Part shown: positions 24,257 through 33,214 of the stretch, piece by piece
How positions within the stretch are numbered: the first letter of the stretch is position 1
Layout: the number at the start of each line of letters is the position of its first letter
Assembly (NCBI RefSeq): GCF_009497655.1
Contig: NZ_CP023317.1
Span: 1,083,501 to 1,147,500, forward strand
Length of the DNA stretch: 64,000 nt
Direction of reading: 5' to 3'
Source: Priestia megaterium
GTDB lineage: Bacteria; Bacillota; Bacilli; Bacillales; Bacillaceae_H
Notes under the pieces: model-generated
Seen by the model: the letters and a program-made list of their open reading frames with translations, nothing else
Database searches by the model: none
Told to the model about the DNA's origin: nothing
Position numbers and translations under genes: made by a program

Positions 24257-24805
24257 ATGACGGTTGTAGATAAAGCATTTGCAGTAACTAAGGGGAGTTT
24301 GCTAAAGTTTAAGCTTTCGAAATCAGGTAAGTTGCCACGATTAAGAGGAGGATGTTCAGTAAAATCTCAAGGTCAGATTGTAGCAGGAGACAACTTGTCA
24401 ATTACAGGGCGTCCCATAAAAGTAAGCTTGAATACCGAAAATAAAGAATCGAAAATAGTATTTGGAAATAATGTATTTATTAATTATGGTGTAGATATAG
24501 GTTGTGCTAGATCAGTTAGAATTGGGGATAATGTAAAGATAGGTCCATTGACAAATATAATCGACAGTAACTATCATCTTGTAGATTCTAATGATTCTCT
24601 AAAGAGTGAGCAAGTAGTAATTGAAAATAACGTCTGGATTGGACGAGGTTGTTCAATTTTGAGTGGCGTAACAATTGGTGAAAATTCCGTTGTGGCAGCT
24701 GGAAGTGTAGTAAATAAAGATGTACCCCCTAATGTGCTAGTAGCCGGTTCGCCAGCAAAAATAGTTAAAAATTTGGAAATAAAAGACGGATGGATCAGAG
24801 ACTAG
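24257..24805 (+). CDS. Left-handed beta-helix (hexapeptide) acyltransferase
   Basis: The 182-residue protein carries hexapeptide repeats over residues 70-175 ([48 protein letters not shown]) and the typical tail [14 protein letters not shown]. It probably acetylates a sugar. The family resembles WbbJ/maltose O-acetyltransferase enzymes. It follows the orphan dehydratase by about 200 bases and is convergent with the mannanase gene. GGAAAGGAAG lies about 10 bases before the ATG. Confidence 0.85.
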   Translation: MTVVDKAFAVTKGSLLKFKLSKSGKLPRLRGGCSVKSQGQIVAGDNLSITGRPIKVSLNTENKESKIVFGNNVFINYGVDIGCARSVRIGDNVKIGPLTNIIDSNYHLVDSNDSLKSEQVVIENNVWIGRGCSILSGVTIGENSVVAAGSVVNKDVPPNVLVAGSPAKIVKNLEIKDGWIRD

Positions 24806-24825
24806 AAAATTATAGTGTTTACATA

Positions 24826-24857
24826 GAACATCCCCATCAATTATTGATGGGGATGTT
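24826..24857. terminator. Hairpin between convergent acetyltransferase and mannanase genes
   Basis: GAACATCCCCATCA and TGATGGGGATGTTC form a perfect stem with a short loop. No long T run follows on either strand, so efficiency as a terminator is uncertain, but the position suits transcripts from both sides. Confidence 0.65.
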
Positions 24858-24866
24858 CTCATATAG

Positions 24867-26342
24867 CTATTCATAAGTTTGAAGGTCAGGAAGTTCGTCA
24901 AGTGTAATGACATAAGGGCTGTTATACACCCTCAATAAATGCTCTCGGCTATTTATAATACCATCTTTCAAGTATTCATCTTTCCAAGTAAGAAACCAAC
25001 TCCATGAGATATGGTAATCCTTCAAATCAGTTGGATCAGGAATAGGCCCATTTTCTGATAAGCTTACAAGTTTTTTGTTGCTTACAAGTGAATTCAATCG
25101 ATCATATTGCAAACTTATCGCATTGTAGTTCCCGGCTTTAGGATAGGAATCATAGCTAACAATATCTACATATCTATCACCTGGATACCAATCTTCAGAT
25201 ACAGAATTCCATACCCAAATAATATTGTTAATTTTATGATAGTAAGTTATTCGATCATACATCAGTTTGTATAGCTGCTTAGCTGGTTCAGGACCCTTTG
25301 CACCCCACCAAAACCATCCGCCTTCAGCTTCGTGCAACGGTCTAAATAGAATTGGAACTTTGGCATCTTGCAGTCTTTTTAGCTGCACGGCAATTGCGTC
25401 AATATCCCGTAAAAGCAAACGGTAATCTTCGGAGTCTTTATGGTCCATAGCATATTGAAGATTAAAGGTCGTTGCATTTTTATAGGAACCTTTGTACCAC
25501 TCTTTTCCGGGTTGCTTAATAAGGTCTTTAGGAGCATTCCAATGCCATGAAAATGTAACGATTCCTCCTTGCTTATGCCATTTGATTGCTTCTTCTACTT
25601 GATTTGATTGACGTCCGTACGCAACTTTAGACGGAGAATAATCAGTAAAGTCAAATCCAGCAACAGCAGGCTTTTTGCCGATATTATCATTAAGCCATTG
25701 AACGCCAGACATATCCTGTTGGCCAGATAAAATTTTCTTTCCGTATTGATTTACAAGGAATTTCATTAAGGATTTAGTCTCTTTTGTTGCATGTTGATTT
25801 ACAGGTTCTTTATTAATCGCAGTTTTTTCATTTTTATATGTAAAAGTATTCGATTTAGAAGTAGGAGTAAGTTTAATATAATCTAAGTCATAAAAACCCC
25901 ATCCGGATCGTATTTTTATAGTGTTTTTCCCTTTATGTAATAAAATCTTCCCTATATTCAACTCTTTGAAATTATCGGATTCTTTTAATATTACCTGTAC
26001 GGAAGGTTCGCTATTTAAATTTACCGCAGCGTGTTTTTCTCCTCGTCCGGTTGAGACTCTATAGCGTATAGCTAATTTATACAAACCTTCTCGAGGGGCA
26101 TCGATAATAAAAATAGCAGAATCATCTTTTTTATGAAAATTAGTTACGTATCCATCTCCGGAATAACCGCTAACCTCTTTACTTATTTTGGTCCCGTTTA
26201 ATATAGATTTTTCAGCTTCATAAATCTGACTGGTGTTAGTTTTTTGTATGGTGGGGGAGTTATTGGGTCTATTGGTAACTATATAGATAATCCCGATTAA
26301 TAAAAGAGTGAGCGGCAGATAAAATGCAAGCTTCTTTTTCAA
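24867..26342 (-). CDS. Secreted/anchored GH26 beta-mannanase with carbohydrate-binding module
   Basis: The 491-residue protein has an N-terminal hydrophobic signal or anchor (LAFYLPLTLLLIGIIYIV). A CBM35-like binding module covers about 40-165 (EAEKSILNGTKISKEVSG start, GWGFYDLDYIKL end). A GH26 catalytic domain covers about 180-480. The acid/base glutamate is in LFRPLHEAEGGWFWWG and the nucleophile in SLSENGPIPD. GH26 enzymes cut beta-1,4-mannans. It stands alone, opposite in direction to the surrounding polysaccharide genes, so it may act on host or plant mannan or on a mannose-containing polymer of cluster C. Confidence 0.92.
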   Translation of the reverse strand: MKKKLAFYLPLTLLLIGIIYIVTNRPNNSPTIQKTNTSQIYEAEKSILNGTKISKEVSGYSGDGYVTNFHKKDDSAIFIIDAPREGLYKLAIRYRVSTGRGEKHAAVNLNSEPSVQVILKESDNFKELNIGKILLHKGKNTIKIRSGWGFYDLDYIKLTPTSKSNTFTYKNEKTAINKEPVNQHATKETKSLMKFLVNQYGKKILSGQQDMSGVQWLNDNIGKKPAVAGFDFTDYSPSKVAYGRQSNQVEEAIKWHKQGGIVTFSWHWNAPKDLIKQPGKEWYKGSYKNATTFNLQYAMDHKDSEDYRLLLRDIDAIAVQLKRLQDAKVPILFRPLHEAEGGWFWWGAKGPEPAKQLYKLMYDRITYYHKINNIIWVWNSVSEDWYPGDRYVDIVSYDSYPKAGNYNAISLQYDRLNSLVSNKKLVSLSENGPIPDPTDLKDYHISWSWFLTWKDEYLKDGIINSREHLLRVYNSPYVITLDELPDLQTYE

Positions 26343-26589
26343 AGTTTCATCTCCTTACAATTGATTTATTAATTATAAAACAACGATAAATGTATGGATT
26401 CAGTATCTACTAAAATAGATACAGTAATATTATCATAAAATGGAAATAGATCATCAACTTTATAAAATTAATTTAGTGTGAAGTTTTAGTGCGGATAATC
26501 CATGATAATTGAGAAATCGTATTGGAAATGAACATTTATATTCATCTATTGCTGATTAGTTAGTAAGCAAGACCAGGATAAAGTTAAAT

Positions 26590-26628
26590 TAAAACCCCTT
26601 GAACACGTCTTTCACTCAAGGGGTTTTA
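26590..26628. terminator. Bidirectional hairpin downstream of the VanZ gene
   Basis: AAAACCCCTTGA / TCAAGGGGTTTTA with a 13-base loop sits 12 bases past the VanZ stop on the minus strand. The preceding stretch (26343-26589) holds the presumed mannanase promoter region; I see no defined element in it. Confidence 0.78.
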
Positions 26629-26640
26629 AGAGGAATAGCT

Positions 26641-27105
26641 TCAATTTAAATTGGAGACTTTGCTCGTCTTTTTATTCCTAAAGCTATACAAGAAAAATAA
26701 AAACAGGGCTCCTCCAAATGAATCAATCATTACATCAGCAATACGTCCATCACGGCCAATAATAAATGCTTGATGAATCTCATCTAAAAAAGCAAAAGCG
26801 GCTAGTAGGAGCCATGCTTTTAAAAAACGTCCCCGTCTTTCTTTTAAATTCCAATAAAACAATAGAGCTAGCACACCAAAAAATGAAATATGAGCTAGTT
26901 TACGCAGAATAAACTCTAAATCAAATCCATAAGAATAAGCGTCATAAAAGTCACTACCAGGCTTTAAAATGCTCCATAAGGTTGCATCGTGATCCCATAC
27001 AGAAGAATTTCTCCAGGTACTAGGATCTGTGATTAATAGATGAGGGGTATGGGAGAAATGAGCAATGCTTAACATCATCAATAAAACTATTATTTTTTTT
27101 ATCAT
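26641..27105 (-). CDS. VanZ family membrane protein
   Basis: The 154-residue protein has four hydrophobic segments and the VanZ core FLDEIHQAFIIGRDGRIADVMIDSFGGALF. VanZ proteins are linked to low-level teicoplanin resistance and are found near many envelope glycan loci. A second VanZ protein lies at 47012, flanking the other end of cluster B. Function here is unproven. Confidence 0.88.
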   Translation of the reverse strand: MIKKIIVLLMMLSIAHFSHTPHLLITDPSTWRNSSVWDHDATLWSILKPGSDFYDAYSYGFDLEFILRKLAHISFFGVLALLFYWNLKERRGRFLKAWLLLAAFAFLDEIHQAFIIGRDGRIADVMIDSFGGALFLFFLYSFRNKKTSKVSNLN

Positions 27106-27636
27106 ACAAAAAATTCCTTCTTCATTAGATTATTCACATATAGTAAGAGAAAAAAGCTTAAAATGCAAGTTTTTTCTAGTTCATATTTCACAAAATAAAT
27201 TTTTATATACTTTTCTCTTTAACACAAATAAAAACTTAAAAAAGTTTAAATATCTTTGTGTAGAGCTGATGCTCATTTAAGCAATACTAATTTGCTTTTT
27301 AGAATGTTTAATAGGCTAAAATAACTAAATTCCACAAATATCTTTTGAGGAGTTTTTTAAGTCATTTTATGATTCTAAAAATATATATGACAACATTCGA
27401 TAAAAAAGCTATATCCAATACAATTCTACTAAAACATATTAGGGATATCTTTATTTTTGTATAAGTCTTTTGTATTTAAAAATAGATAACGTGAAGAAAA
27501 ATTCAGGAAAATCATGCGTTTAGAAAAGGGTTTTTATGTTATTTATATAAATCTAAAGAATTGTTAATAAACAATTAATGACAAGAAACCCACTTTTCAG
27601 GTGTTGATTGAGACATTTTATGCTTATAGTCTTTTT

Positions 27637-27643
27637 TTCGACA
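27637..27643 (+). promoter_or_regulatory. Spo0A box upstream of cluster B
   Basis: TTTTCGACAAAAA contains an exact inverse Spo0A box (TTCGACA, i.e. TGTCGAA) with the A/T flanks seen at strong boxes. It is 16 bases before the putative -35. The rest of the long gap from 27106 to 27630 is A+T-rich and I see no gene in it. Confidence 0.65.
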
Positions 27644-27659
27644 AAAAAAGACAAAAACA

Positions 27660-27687
27660 TTCATATTCAAGAAGAATTTGTTATGAT
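27660..27687 (+). promoter_or_regulatory. Putative promoter of cluster B
   Basis: TTCATA, 16 bases, TATGAT. The -35 is weak, as expected for a promoter needing activation by Spo0A from the adjacent box. The transcript would begin about 105 bases before the EAR RNA. Confidence 0.5.
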
Positions 27688-27798
27688 AGTATTATTTTTG
27701 ATTCAAGACTAAAGTAATGAATGTTAATGATTGTAACATTGTTAATGAAATTAGTACTAGTCAATTAGATGCAATATTATTGGGAATATATAAAGAAA

Positions 27799-27917
27799 TG
27801 GTGATGTCTCCTTATCATTAACAACGGAGGTACTCGGCTATGCTGTGGGTGAAAAAGTAATATCACCTTAGACACTGAAGTTGTCAATAGCGCAGCGTGA
27901 GGGAGGGTTAGATGCCC
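27799..27917 (+). ncRNA. EAR (epsC) antitermination RNA, copy 1
   Basis: The element shares with the copy at 51192 the ordered blocks G-ATGTCTCCT, GGAG-TACTCG, CTGTGGGTGA, CACCTTAGAC, GTCAA, GTGAGGG-GGGTTAGATGCCC. This matches what I recall of the EAR element of Bacillales eps and capsule operons. EAR allows RNA polymerase to read through terminators in long polysaccharide operons. In B. subtilis it lies just before epsC; here it also precedes the epsC-like dehydratase gene, with a broken mnaA between. A 25-bp perfect hairpin follows immediately. Confidence 0.85.
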
Positions 27918-27924
27918 TAATTTA

Positions 27925-27979
27925 TTATACACATTTAATAGACAAGTATTTTTGATACTTGTCTATTAAATGTGTATAA
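27925..27979 (+). repeat. 25-bp perfect inverted repeat directly after EAR copy 1
   Basis: Arms 27925-27949 and 27955-27979 are fully complementary around a TTTTG loop. It begins eight bases after the EAR element. No T tract follows, so it is not a textbook terminator, though such a stem would be a strong block to polymerase or ribosome and a possible target of EAR action. Confidence 0.9.
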
Positions 27980-28009
27980 ATTTCTCTCGAAAAAAGTGAT
28001 TAAAGGAGC

Positions 28010-28204
28010 ATGAACGAATTTAATACTTTGCCTAAAACAGTTAAGAAGACCGTTAGATATATAAAGCAGGATTCAACTTTAGAACAGTTATCATATATTC
28101 AGACTTTGATTAATAGCACAATAAATTTAAGAAAAGAAAAATTAGCTATGGGTATTAATAAGGGAGCTAAGGAAAAAGGTGAAAAAAGTGAAGGGAAAAA
28201 TTAA
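28010..28204 (+). CDS. Small hypothetical protein at the head of cluster B
   Basis: The 64-residue basic frame ([17 protein letters not shown] start) has a good AAAGGAG ribosome site five or so bases before the ATG. Residues 1-45 look helical and the last 18 are Lys/Gly/Glu rich. It overlaps the start of the broken mnaA gene by 26 bases in another frame. I do not recognise a family. It could be a genuine small operon protein, or a frame left by decay. Confidence 0.5.
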   Translation: MNEFNTLPKTVKKTVRYIKQDSTLEQLSYIQTLINSTINLRKEKLAMGINKGAKEKGEKSEGKN

Positions 28205-28736
28205 AGTTATGACTGTCTTTGGTACTGGGCCTGAGGCTATCAAAATGTCGCCGCTAGTATTAGAACTACAAGAGAGACATGAAGAGTTTGATTCAATTGT
28301 CACGGTAACAGCTCAACATCGTCAAATGCTAGATCAGGTATTGCAAGTATTTAATATTAACCCAGATTAGGACTTAAATGTGATGAAAGACCACCAAACT
28401 CCTATGGATATAACTATACGAGACTCACAAGGTCTAGATGATGTTCTGAAAAAAGTAAAGTCAGAGTTCATGTGCATGAATACAAAGACTGCGTTTGTAA
28501 CAAATTTTACGGCATTTTACAATTATATCAAATATATCAAAATAGGGCATGTAGAAGCAGGAACGTTAAAACTTGCAGGAGTCACAGAAGAAAAAATATA
28601 TGCCCTTCCTAAAGCATTATTAAGGGATGAAAAAGTTTATCAAGAAATTGCTAAAGCAGCAGATCCTTATGGAGATGGAATAGCATCCAAAAGAATTGCC
28701 AATGCTTTAGGGGAACATTTTAAATTTAAAAGGTAG
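28179..28736 (+). pseudogene. mnaA: Broken UDP-GlcNAc 2-epimerase (mnaA/wecB) remnant
   Basis: The start ([20 protein letters not shown]) and end (EAGTLKLAGVTEEKIYALPK...PYGDGIASKRIANAL) are clearly those of WecB/MnaA, which makes UDP-ManNAc. There is an in-frame TAG at 28368 (after NPD, where the family has an aromatic residue then DLNVM). The P-loop-like GTRPEA has become GTGPEA, and the HGDTTT region is unrecognisable. About half the gene is missing: GHVEAG is fused directly to GTLKLAG, joining two EAG motifs that are normally some 200 residues apart. The product cannot be active. Confidence 0.9.
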
Positions 28737-28751
28737 GAAAGGTGATGGAAC

Positions 28752-30581
28752 TTGAATTATAAAAAGAGATTGTCTCTTTTAATGCTACTAGATTCTATGA
28801 TTGTATTAGGGTCGGTGTACGCAAGCTATTTTATTTTACATCCTTATTTTCAAATTTTCACGGCAAAAACATTATTAGTTAGTTCCGTCAGCCTATTTGT
28901 AGCACACCATGTGCTAGCAAATATATTTCATTTATATAAAAAAGCTTGGGAATACGCAAGTGTAGGAGAACTGTGGGCTATTTTCAAATCAGTGACGTTA
29001 TCTATTATCATCACTGCACTTATACAATTAGGCTTTTTTCAAGATATTTATTTTAGAACACTGTTTATTGCGTGGGTACTACATATTTTGCTAATTGGTG
29101 GTTCGCGTTATGTATGGGTAGTTCTCCGAAATGCCTATTTTAAAAAGCAAGATGTAACAGATTATAAGCGTACATTAATAATAGGTGCAGGTTCAGCAGG
29201 CACCATGATAGCAAGGCAATTAAAAACAAATCATGAAAGCAAACTTTACCCTGTTGCATTTGTAGATGATGATGTGAAAAAGCATAAACTAGAAATTATG
29301 GGGCTTCCAGTTCTAGGTGGAAAAGAAGTGATACAAGAAGCAGTTAAGCATTTTAACATTGATTATATCATTATAGCTATTCCATCTTTGAAAATAAATC
29401 AATTGAAAGAAATATATAATGAATGTGCACAGACACAAGCAAAAACACAAAGCATGCCGAAAATTGAAGACATTATGCTTGGAAAAGTATCTGTTAACCA
29501 ATTCAAAGATGTAAAAGTAGAAGATTTATTAGGCCGTGAGCCTGTTGAACTTGATCATGAAGGAATTTTAGAGAAAATTGGAGACAAAGTGATTTTAGTA
29601 ACGGGGGCTGGAGGTTCTATTGGTTCTGAAATCTGTCGTCAAATATGTAAATTCAACCCAAGTAAAATTGTTTTATTAGGTCACGGAGAAAACAGTATTT
29701 ATACAATTGATATGGAGCTTCGTCAAATCTATGAAGAAAAAATTGAAATTGTTCCTGCTATCGCCGATATTCAAGATAGAGATCGGATTTTTGAAGTGAT
29801 GGATACACACAGACCGGATATAGTGTACCATGCCGCTGCTCATAAGCATGTACCTTTAATGGAGTATAATCCGAGAGAGGCGGTAAAAAATAATATTTTT
29901 GGAACAAAAAATGTAGCTGAAGCTGCTGATACATTTAAAGTAAGTACAATGGTGCTTATTTCGAGTGATAAAGCGGTTAATCCCACAAATGTGATGGGAG
30001 CAACTAAAAGATTTGCAGAAATGCTAATTCAAAATTTAGACAAACATAGTAATACCAAATTTGTTTCTGTTCGTTTTGGAAATGTTTTGGGTAGTAGAGG
30101 AAGTGTCATTCCTTTGTTTAAAAAACAGATTCAACAGGGCGGGCCTATTACAGTTACTCATCCTGATATGACTCGATACTTTATGACTATTCCAGAAGCT
30201 TCACGCCTTGTAATTCAAGCAGGAGTATTAGCTAATGGAAAAGAAATTTTCGTACTAGATATGGGGGAGCCTGTCAAAATCTTAGACTTAGCTAAAAATT
30301 TAATCAAATTGTCGGGATATACTATAGAAGAAATAGGAATTGAATTTAATGGTATTCGACCCGGAGAGAAAATGTATGAAGAGCTTTTAGATAAAGCTGA
30401 AATAAACACTAAACAAATCTTCCCCAAAATTTATATTGGGAAGGCTGTTTTATTGGAACACAGTATTTTACAATATTTTATGGAAGAGTTCAAAAACATG
30501 AATAATCACGATATCAAAGAAAAACTTTTTGATATTATAATTAACACAGATGCAGTTTATGAAGAATATTACAAAGTTTAA
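28752..30581 (+). CDS. UDP-GlcNAc 4,6-dehydratase, EpsC/PglF/CapD type
   Basis: This 609-residue membrane enzyme starts at TTG after AGGAAAGGTG. Four or five N-terminal membrane segments (to about 125) are followed by a CoA-binding-like domain (LIIGAGSAGTMIARQL). A dehydratase domain from about 280 has VTGAGGSIGSEICRQI, LISSDKAVNPTNVMGATKR (Lys with Met in place of the usual Tyr, normal for this family) and RFGNVLGSRGSVIPLF. It makes UDP-4-keto-6-deoxy-GlcNAc, the first step to bacillosamine-type sugars. With the aminotransferase at 43238, acetyltransferase at 42603 and priming transferase at 41979 it forms the EpsC-N-M-L set of B. subtilis. Confidence 0.93.
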   Translation: MNYKKRLSLLMLLDSMIVLGSVYASYFILHPYFQIFTAKTLLVSSVSLFVAHHVLANIFHLYKKAWEYASVGELWAIFKSVTLSIIITALIQLGFFQDIYFRTLFIAWVLHILLIGGSRYVWVVLRNAYFKKQDVTDYKRTLIIGAGSAGTMIARQLKTNHESKLYPVAFVDDDVKKHKLEIMGLPVLGGKEVIQEAVKHFNIDYIIIAIPSLKINQLKEIYNECAQTQAKTQSMPKIEDIMLGKVSVNQFKDVKVEDLLGREPVELDHEGILEKIGDKVILVTGAGGSIGSEICRQICKFNPSKIVLLGHGENSIYTIDMELRQIYEEKIEIVPAIADIQDRDRIFEVMDTHRPDIVYHAAAHKHVPLMEYNPREAVKNNIFGTKNVAEAADTFKVSTMVLISSDKAVNPTNVMGATKRFAEMLIQNLDKHSNTKFVSVRFGNVLGSRGSVIPLFKKQIQQGGPITVTHPDMTRYFMTIPEASRLVIQAGVLANGKEIFVLDMGEPVKILDLAKNLIKLSGYTIEEIGIEFNGIRPGEKMYEELLDKAEINTKQIFPKIYIGKAVLLEHSILQYFMEEFKNMNNHDIKEKLFDIIINTDAVYEEYYKV

Positions 30582-30685
30582 ATTAAGACAAATTAAAAAT
30601 TATTGAGTAGTTAATCAGCGGATTTAGATTAGGTATTTTAAGTAGAGTTAGTGCTATTTTTGTGAATTTAGAAAAGGTGTATTTT

Positions 30686-31936
30686 ATGCTAATTTTGAAA
30701 AAATTATTTCACCAAATTAAAAGAAATAAAATCGCTAAAAATACAGCTTGGATGCTGGTTGGTTATTTGGCAAAAGTCGGTTTGCAAGCTGTTACTTTTG
30801 TGTTTTTAGCTAAACAGTTAGGGATTAGAGAATTCGGCATATTCTCATCTATTCTAGCTGTCTCAAGTATTATCGCTCCCTTCGTACATTTAGGTGCATA
30901 CAACATGTTAATAGAAGACATAGTAAAAGGAAAACAGGTTTCAAAAGCAGTAGGTAATAATCTAGTTACTAGTCTTATAGTTTTACCACTTGGTTTATTA
31001 CTAATAGGAATCATTTCTTTGTATTTAAAAATTTCTATAATTATATCAATAAATGTAAGTATAGCAGTTTGTCTTGGCGGGCTGTTAATAGGTATTAACA
31101 AGGCAGTGAATATTTCGCAAGAAACTTTGAGATATAATTCATATTTAGAAGTGCTTTTGGGTTTTTTACAAATTCTATCAGTATTTGTATTGAATACTTT
31201 TGATGGGGGAATTTTAGAGTGGTCTACCTATTATCTTATTTGTAACTTATTTGTAGGTACTATAGCTTTAGTTACTATAATAAAAAGGTATGGATGGGTA
31301 AAAGGTGATTTAGTAAATCTAAAAACTAGGCTAAATTTTGGATTTCACTTTGCAATTGCTGGATTAGCTAATAATGGCTTAGCTGATATAGATAAAACTA
31401 TGCTTACTAAAGTTGCTTCTTTAGAAGCAACAGGTGTTTTTAGTCTAGCTCAAAGAGTCATAAATATGGGTTTTCTCCCACTTATGGCTTTTCTAGGTGC
31501 TATTTATCCTAGATTTGTCAATATAGAGGCGAGAGGGTACGAAAAGTCTAGAAACCTCGCAATTAGAATAACACCAATAGTTTTAGCTTATTCTATAATG
31601 ATGATTCTAATAATTTGGATATTCGCACCGATTTTAGTAGGGATAATAGGAGAGGGGTTTAAAGAAGCTAAAATTGCTATTAGAACTCTATGTTTTTTAA
31701 TTTTAATTCAAGGATTGCAGTATCCGTTCGCTGATGCTCTCACAGGTAGTGGTAATCAAAAAATCCGTACTTACTGTCAAGTTTCTGTGCTCTTTTTAAA
31801 TATTATGATGAATCTTGCTTTCATACCAAAGCTTGGTTGGGTCGGTGCTGCAGTGGGAAGTATAATAAGTCAAATATTCTTTTTGTTGCTCTTGCTTTTC
31901 ACACCCATTCTTCTTAAGAAGAATGTAAAGAGATAA
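30686..31936 (+). CDS. Oligosaccharide flippase (Wzx-type), cluster B
   Basis: This 416-residue MOP-superfamily membrane protein has about 12 segments. NTAWMLVGYLAKVGLQAVTFVFL and LGIREFGIFSSILAVSSII are typical of polysaccharide exporters. The ATG at 30686 is chosen over a GTG eight codons upstream because AAAAGGTG is correctly spaced for it. It should flip the cluster B lipid-linked repeat unit. Confidence 0.88.
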   Translation: MLILKKLFHQIKRNKIAKNTAWMLVGYLAKVGLQAVTFVFLAKQLGIREFGIFSSILAVSSIIAPFVHLGAYNMLIEDIVKGKQVSKAVGNNLVTSLIVLPLGLLLIGIISLYLKISIIISINVSIAVCLGGLLIGINKAVNISQETLRYNSYLEVLLGFLQILSVFVLNTFDGGILEWSTYYLICNLFVGTIALVTIIKRYGWVKGDLVNLKTRLNFGFHFAIAGLANNGLADIDKTMLTKVASLEATGVFSLAQRVINMGFLPLMAFLGAIYPRFVNIEARGYEKSRNLAIRITPIVLAYSIMMILIIWIFAPILVGIIGEGFKEAKIAIRTLCFLILIQGLQYPFADALTGSGNQKIRTYCQVSVLFLNIMMNLAFIPKLGWVGAAVGSIISQIFFLLLLLFTPILLKKNVKR

Positions 31937-32003
31937 AAAGAATGTAAATCTTACTAAAAGTTATTTGCAAAAAACAGATCAATTCAATAAGGAAGGAGAA
32001 AAA

Positions 32004-33143
32004 ATGCTTAAATCGGTTGTTCATATAAGTGATTACTCTAGTCTCTACTCTGGAAATTTCGTTAAATCTTTACAAGTGTTAAGTTATAACCTTAAAAAAT
32101 CAGGGTTTCAGACGGTATTGGTCTTTCCTTATGAAGCAAAAAGCAGAAAATGGGCAAAAGAGTTAATACACTCAGGACATAAAGTCTATTTTTTGTCCCA
32201 AAATACATCTACTTTTAAACTAATAAAAGAGATTAAAAATATAATTGTTAAAGAAAATAGTGTAATAGTCCATTCTCATTTCACAAACTATGATATATTA
32301 ACCTCACTATCTGCTAGTGTAGCTAGTGTAAAACTTAGAAGGAAGATAAAAGTAATATGGCATGTACATTCGGACTTTCCAATTAAATACAATAACACTA
32401 GAATTTTAAAAGATTTTTTGAAGTTTCGAATAATCGGAAATTGTAATTCTATGATAACAGTCTCAGAAGAGCTAAGAAAACAGCAAGAGAAGAGAGGCGG
32501 CAGGAAGGAATTAATAAATTATATTCCAAATGGAATAGATTTTTCCAGAATCCAGAGGAAACACGATAACTTAAAATTAAGAAGTTTTTATGGGATTTCA
32601 CAGAAAGATTTAGTGCTTTTGTCTTTTGGTTGGGATCCAATTACCAAAGGTATTGACACAATCTTAGATGCATTAGAAGCAATTGAGCAAGTAAAAGAAA
32701 AACCCCCGGTGAAAATGATAGTTATAGGGGAAGATACTCTAAACGAGTTTATTAAAAATAGATATAATACTAACCCACCAGAATGGTTAATAATTTTACC
32801 ACCTAATGAGAATGTCAGTGAGTACTATCAAATAGCTAATATTTTCATTTCTGCTAGTAGATGGGAGGGCTTTTCTTATAGTGTGGCTGAAGCTATGTAC
32901 TCAGGATTGCTTATAATTGCAAACCAAATTAAAGGGCTAAATTGGATAGAAGAAGCACCTTTTTCGTTATTCTATTCAAATAGTAGTTCTAAACATTTAA
33001 AAAATTTAATTCTGGATTCTAGTTTAAATTCAAATGAGAAAATTGATAGTATATCAAAAAGTAACAAAAAGTTTATAGAGGAAAATTATACAATGGAGAT
33101 ATGGAGCGAGAAAATAATAAGCTATTATAAAAGCATCATATAA
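32004..33143 (+). CDS. Family 4 glycosyltransferase, cluster B
   Basis: This 379-residue GT-B enzyme starts at the ATG after GGAAGGAG; an upstream in-frame ATG lacks a ribosome site. The centre has YIPNGIDFSRIQ, and the donor-site region is SASRWEGFSYSVAEAMYSGLLII. It is one of four cluster B GT4 enzymes that together would assemble a repeat unit of about four or five sugars. Very A+T-rich coding. Donor sugar unknown. Confidence 0.88.
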   Translation: MLKSVVHISDYSSLYSGNFVKSLQVLSYNLKKSGFQTVLVFPYEAKSRKWAKELIHSGHKVYFLSQNTSTFKLIKEIKNIIVKENSVIVHSHFTNYDILTSLSASVASVKLRRKIKVIWHVHSDFPIKYNNTRILKDFLKFRIIGNCNSMITVSEELRKQQEKRGGRKELINYIPNGIDFSRIQRKHDNLKLRSFYGISQKDLVLLSFGWDPITKGIDTILDALEAIEQVKEKPPVKMIVIGEDTLNEFIKNRYNTNPPEWLIILPPNENVSEYYQIANIFISASRWEGFSYSVAEAMYSGLLIIANQIKGLNWIEEAPFSLFYSNSSSKHLKNLILDSSLNSNEKIDSISKSNKKFIEENYTMEIWSEKIISYYKSII

Positions 33144-33214
33144 TTAATTTTATTGTAAAACTCCATCCATTACTTAGACCTAGCTTGGGATCAATTATTA
33201 GTTAAGGAGTATGC

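Noticed and set aside
27065-27280. 71-residue frame upstream of the VanZ gene
   Set aside because: Low-complexity Phe/Lys/Ile/Asn composition, no ribosome site, and it overlaps the VanZ 5' end on the opposite strand.
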